The notes below the pieces were generated by a model. It was not told where the DNA came from, did not search any database, and saw only the letters and a program-made list of their open reading frames with translations. From Ricordea florida (lineage: Eukaryota > Cnidaria > Anthozoa > Corallimorpharia > Ricordeidae), in assembly GCA_949710005.1 (NCBI GenBank), contig OX453284.1, positions 5,424,235 through 5,488,234 of the forward strand: 64,000 bases of DNA, read 5' to 3'. The translations under genes and the position numbers were made by a program. The stretch's first letter is position 1, and each line of letters begins with the position of its first letter. Shown here in pieces: positions 59,966-64,000 of the stretch.

Positions 59966-60433
59966 TTAAAAGAAATCATTCGGTAGTAATAAAGGATTTA
60001 TTTGTTTTATTGTAGAGAATTGGTCATAGGTCGCGTTATGACATATATGAAACACAGTCACCTTGGCTATGTGACCAACGGAGTAGCGTCGATGGTCTAA
60101 AATAAGCCTTAAAAATAACCCGCTGAATATGTTTACCGCTATTATGAACTTGTGATCAACCGAGAAAGCAGGTAAAAGGGAAACAGATTCACACATATAT
60201 TTATTTATTGTTTCGCAAGTGACAGATTTATCACCGAAGAACTGATGGTTCAGTAAAAAAGCCAGATCATGAAGGCTTTTATAACCAAACTTGCTACAAG
60301 CCACAGTTTCAGTTTCTCGTAACAGTTTAAGTGACCTTCGAGTATCTCTGTTCAATGCTAACGTGAAAAGTCTAGAATGTTTTGGTAGGTGCACACCTAA
60401 AATTTTCACTGAATGTTCGGGACTCGGAGTCAT
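59966..60433 (-). CDS. Orphan open frame, 155 residues
   Basis: ATG at 60433, no interruption, TTTTATAGC just upstream on the coding strand. The middle contains SKFGYKSLHDLAFLLNHQFF. No signal peptide, repeat or domain is recognised. It may be a single-exon gene, a transposon remnant or chance; nothing nearby helps. Confidence 0.25.
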   Translation of the reverse strand: MTPSPEHSVKILGVHLPKHSRLFTLALNRDTRRSLKLLRETETVACSKFGYKSLHDLAFLLNHQFFGDKSVTCETINKYMCESVSLLPAFSVDHKFIIAVNIFSGLFLRLILDHRRYSVGHIAKVTVFHICHNATYDQFSTIKQINPLLLPNDFF

Positions 60434-61799
60434 GCTATAAAAACTGACTTAAGCTTTTGTGTCGGTTTATTTTAAATATAACAGCGCTTTTCTCGTGATT
60501 TGCGAATGTAGTAATATTTATCAATTTTTAGGCGTGTCGGCATAATTAATGGTGTTTCCTTGCTTTAAAGGGAGTTATACCGATTTTGACATTTTCTTAG
60601 GCAAGGTTTTTATTATAGCTCACAACAGGAGATCCAGTACTACAGAGTCATCTATTAATCATTGGTGACTATTTTCTTGTCAAGCGCATCTTGTGATGAG
60701 GTCCTCAAGACAAAAAGCATAAGACTGTTGCACTAAATACGATAAGCCTTAATATTCCTTTACTTTGCTCATATCTCATTCCACCGATTCCACCATATTT
60801 ATCATGAGACTAACGAAATAAAAAGGTTAAGAACTAAAGTCCTGTATAAACAAATTTGTGCTGGATAATAAATCAAACAGATGAGCCCTCGCTCTAAGAC
60901 CTCTAATAGCAAATGCAAAAGGCAATTGTAGATAACTCCATACTTTGAAGTTTTCCTGCAGGACTTCTTAAGCTACATTCCAGTCCTCTTCAATAATGCG
61001 TGTATGGTTTACAGGCATTTAGAAGTCACTATAGATACTGTTGATCAAGAAATCTGTAAAAAAAACCTAGTTTACTTCAATGTCGTTTTGTATTGTGTGA
61101 CGTCCGCAACCCATCATAAGGAGCTTTCTTCTTCCTTATATTCTTGATGACGAGCGTTTTGACAGACTGAGTTTTTTTTTGGAGAAACGCCCAGTTCGCA
61201 AGAAACGATGGTATTTTCGCTGAAGTTTGCACATTTTGGCAAAAGCAATATACCATCTATACTGTAGCTGCCAAGTAAGCTGTGTGCAAAAAATATTTGT
61301 CCTCCATATTTCATTTTCCCGTAGTAAAGTACAATCAATTTGCAATCGCATAACGCCCTTCAGCAATCGCGAACATCATCGCACACTGCAAACAGGTTAG
61401 CGGTCTTGATGGAGGTGGGTTGGTTTTCAAAACGTCTGTTCCTAGCAAAGAAACCCCAACTTGACCAACCCTTTGCAATGATTTGAAGCAGTATTACAAA
61501 ACTAGACAAGCTCTCAGATGAGGCGAAGTGCCAAGAACCTGTTTCCAAAAAACGCCCGATGCACGAAGTGGTAATAGGGAAGAGGATACTCCTAGTAATG
61601 GACTCCTGCTGACGTTTAGTTTCACAAAACGAACAAAGGATGTTTCTTGTTTTAACCCTGGTTTAACTTCGACTTCGATCTGTGCATGCCTTCGTTGATC
61701 ACCTTTTTCTGGATGTTTGAAACCCCGATGAAGCCGAAAAGCTATTTTGATCAACGTAAAACATTGCATTGAGACAAGAATTCTCTTGAAACTCTTCTA

Positions 61800-62040
61800 A
61801 AACCATGGTAGTGTACTATACAGTGTGGTTCTACCTTTTACATCAGTGGACCAAACCATGCTGTGACCATTCTTTGTAAAGCTACTGAACATTACAGTAC
61901 TGTTTTACTGTCTGTTTTCCGATGCCTTACGTGATGTTAACCATGTTTTTCATTTGTGGATCAAACCAAGTAATGCCGGAGACCGTTTTTTGGAAAGATA
62001 TTAAAACGTTATGTATTATGATGTTGTCTATTTTACCTCT
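61800..62040 (+). repeat. About 107-bp tandem repeat, array 3
   Basis: About two diverged units (GTGTACTATACAGTGTGGTT; GACCATTCTTTGTAAAGCTA; TTACAGTACTGTTTTACTGT) ending about 150 bases before the discoidin-like gene start. Confidence 0.75.
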
Positions 62041-62190
62041 CAGTGATTCCATTTTTCTCATAACATTCTTTTTTATTTATTTATTTATTTATTTTTGATT
62101 TATTTATAATCTATTAATATATTTCAGCCTTTTGAAAACCTCTGGCTTTAGTGGAGTTAACTAATCCCGTTCGCTAAAGCAAATAGAAGA

Positions 62191-63052
62191 ATGAAGTCCT
62201 TTTGGCTGGCGACATTTACCGTGGTTCTGCATTTTTTGACTTTAACAAATGGTAAGTAAACAGTGGACTTGATGGAGCCGAGTTCCGTTAACGCCGGTCT
62301 CACCTTCTGTGAAATCCCCGTAGTTTTTAAAGGTGTTTGTAGTTCATTTCTACTACAATTCCACTTGAGCGGTGCGCGGTGCGTCAGTAAAAACGAATGA
62401 AAAAAAAACTGAAATTTCTTAAATAGTTGGTCTGCTTCTAAAGAAGAGGCAGGGAGCTAAATTTATTAGCGAGTAGGGGAGGAGTCACACTGTGTCACAC
62501 CAAGGGCTATGTTTTGATGAAAAACACTTTTCTTTCGGATAAGCCGTGAGCGAGGATGGGGGGGGGGGGGGGAGAGGGGAGGTAGCAAATATAAACCAGT
62601 ACGATTTTATGTTACCATGATACAAAAACAAAAGCTAAAATCACGGTGTAGGCAGGGTACACCTAACAGACTAATATTGGGTAGGAAACACTTCGACATT
62701 AATTCTTCATTCTCTTTGAAACTTTTTAGGTGCTTGCCTTGATTACCCAAGAAACCCAGTTGGGATATCCTACGAGCTTAGATTCACAGTTGCGTTCATA
62801 AGCGATTCCGAAATAAGTAACAGTACTAATAATGGCACAAACGAAGCAAAATCTGGCCGGTTACATCACGAGTCAGGCGCATGGTGTGCCTCCAATAATG
62901 ACGATGATCCATACCTTGAGATCGATCTTGGCATTGACTACGTAATTTGTGCTGTTGAAGTTCAAGGACTTACAGGGGACACTTCCACATTTACAAACTT
63001 CACATTATCTTACCACGCCAATGGAACCACAACCTTTACAGATTTGGACCAG
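62191..63052 (+). CDS. Secreted discoidin (F5/8 type C)-like protein, 5' part only
   Basis: Exon 1 (62191-62251) encodes a signal peptide (MKSFWLATFTVVLHFLTLTN) and joins through GTAAGT to exon 2 (62730-63052), which ends at a GTAATG donor; phases agree. Exon 2 reads ACLDYPRNPVG, SGRLHHESGAWCASNNDDDP, YLEIDLG, ICAVEVQG, which follows the F5/8 type C pattern (N-terminal Cys; W-x-A; YLQIDLG; V-x-VQG). It probably binds glycans or lipids outside the cell. The rest lies past the window, so length and other domains are unknown. No further exon was recognised up to 64000. Confidence 0.75.
62290..62415 (+). repeat. Diverged copy of the peptidase-gene leader (27020-27140)
   Basis: GTTTGTAGTTCATTTCT, CGGTGCGTCAGT and the CCCGTAGT words occur in the same order and spacing as just upstream of the ATG at 27137. 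In this copy it lies in intron 1 of the discoidin-like gene. Confidence 0.65.
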
Positions 63053-63174
63053 GTAATGAACAACAACAAACCCAATTTCTTGTACCAATCACAAATCATT
63101 AACTTGATTTACAGACTATAAACTTAATAAAGTAAATAAAGGAGTATCGACTTCCTAAAATAACTATTAAATAG

Positions 63175-63608
63175 ATTTAGGCAAACCTAAAAGCGGAGCT
63201 CCTCACACAGTCCCTCCAAAAACGCTTGAAAACTTGTAGGAAGAAAATCTTTCCTCCAAAACCGCTATGAATAATCCGCTTTTTCAGCAAAACATTGTAG
63301 ACTGCTGTAGACTGCTGGCTGTACTGTAGGTTGTGTAGCCGCGGCAAGCAGCTAAAAACGCCCGCGAAAAACAAAGCCTCGTTTCGGTTTAAGACCTTCT
63401 AAATATCCCGGATGACTATGGCCGCCATGTTGGGGCAACGTCGTCGTCGTCGTCGTCGTCGACGCTAGGCGCACGCGCCCGCGAGCCATGCTGGTACCCA
63501 CGATGACCATGGAAACTGAAACGCGTGGTTTTCTCAATTTATATCCTCGCACGGTAGTTATGGGGCTCCGCTCTGCGGCTCTTCGAGCCGCTGTGGAGCT
63601 CCGCTAAT
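63175..63608. repeat. Dispersed repeat, copy 2
   Basis: Second copy of 6586-6985 with the same ends and a (GTC)n expansion near 63440-63460. In the 3' side of the discoidin-like gene, presumably intron 2. Confidence 0.7.
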
Positions 63609-63619
63609 ATCCCAAATCC

Positions 63620-64000
63620 TGGCTAGACAATGAATGAAGGAGGTGACCATTTTATGGAAAGTTACTGAAACTGAAGTATTGTACTGTGGTACTGTATGCT
63701 TTACTATATAGTGTGGTTCTAACATTTTCATCCCTGGATCAAACCATGCAGAGTGACCATTTTTTGAAATGCTACTGAACAGTACTGTACTGTGGTACTG
63801 TTTGTTTTACTTTACAGTGTGGTTCTAGCTTTTTCATCTGTGGATAAAACCGTGCAGTGCGGTGACCATTCTTTGTAAAGCTACTGAACAGTGCTGTACT
63901 GTGATAAAGTTTGTTTTACTATACAGTGTGGTTCTAGCTTTTTCATCTGTGCATAAAACCGTGCAGTGCGGTGACCATTCTTTGTAAAGCTACTGAACCG
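63620..64000 (+). repeat. About 109-bp tandem repeat, array 4 (runs off the window)
   Basis: At least 3.5 units; GGTGACCATTCTTTGTAAAG recurs at 63861 and 63970 (period 109). Same family as arrays 1-3. The last two units are the most alike, so the array is probably still growing or being homogenised. Confidence 0.9.

Larger units (their letters stand above)
55121..61799. other. Long region without a recognised gene
   Basis: AT-rich sequence. Apart from the TTCGATT-rich cluster at 55970-56500 and the orphan frame at 59966-60433, I see no ATG-initiated frame with family resemblance and no chain of splice-phased exons. It could hold a non-coding RNA or part of an intron. Confidence 0.45.

Noticed and set aside
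1-64000. CRISPR array, operons or phage genes
   Set aside because: Direct repeats here are minisatellites or transposon parts without unique spacers, and the genes are spliced metazoan genes.

Overview
The window is animal nuclear DNA, most likely from an anthozoan cnidarian and probably a stony coral. Genes are split by many short GT-AG introns, the coding content is metazoan, and the space between exons is AT-rich and full of MITE, SINE and microsatellite sequence. The taxon is inferred; no marker gene settles it.

From left to right: a complete pyruvate carboxylase gene (PC, 15 coding exons, minus strand, 17010 to 2570); a complete TAF6L gene (12 coding exons, plus strand, 18969 to 25579) transcribed head-to-head with PC from a shared promoter near 18.74-18.97 kb; a three-exon intracellular-type trypsin-like (PA clan) peptidase gene (plus, 27137 to 32902); a complete FIBP gene (11 coding exons, minus, 42503 to 34082) containing one GC-AG intron; and an intronless rhodopsin-family GPCR (minus, 44767 to 43604). 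From 45.5 to 55 kb lies a transposon-rich block: a foldback / Mutator-like element with about 0.85-kb inverted arms and a 9-bp target duplication, carrying a truncated protein kinase in its loop; a broken non-LTR reverse transcriptase split by a second element that itself holds a MITE; and a structurally intact piggyBac element. From 55 to 62 kb no gene is recognised. At 62191 a secreted discoidin (F5/8 type C)-like gene begins and runs out of the window.

The host genes do not form a pathway. PC is mitochondrial anaplerosis, TAF6L is a SAGA-type co-activator subunit, FIBP is an FGF-binding / signalling adaptor, and the GPCR carries an amine-receptor-like binding aspartate. Exon boundaries were worked out by hand from splice sites and reading-frame phase. 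PC, TAF6L and FIBP come out as uninterrupted frames of 1200, 637 and 362 residues, close to their vertebrate counterparts. The PC active-site residues sit at a constant +18 offset from human numbering as I remember it.

The most unusual object is the kinase-bearing foldback element at 45589-48274: near-identical arms, tandem 35-bp repeats inside the arms, a perfect 9-bp target-site duplication, and a kinase frame whose last residues are written by the inverted repeat itself.
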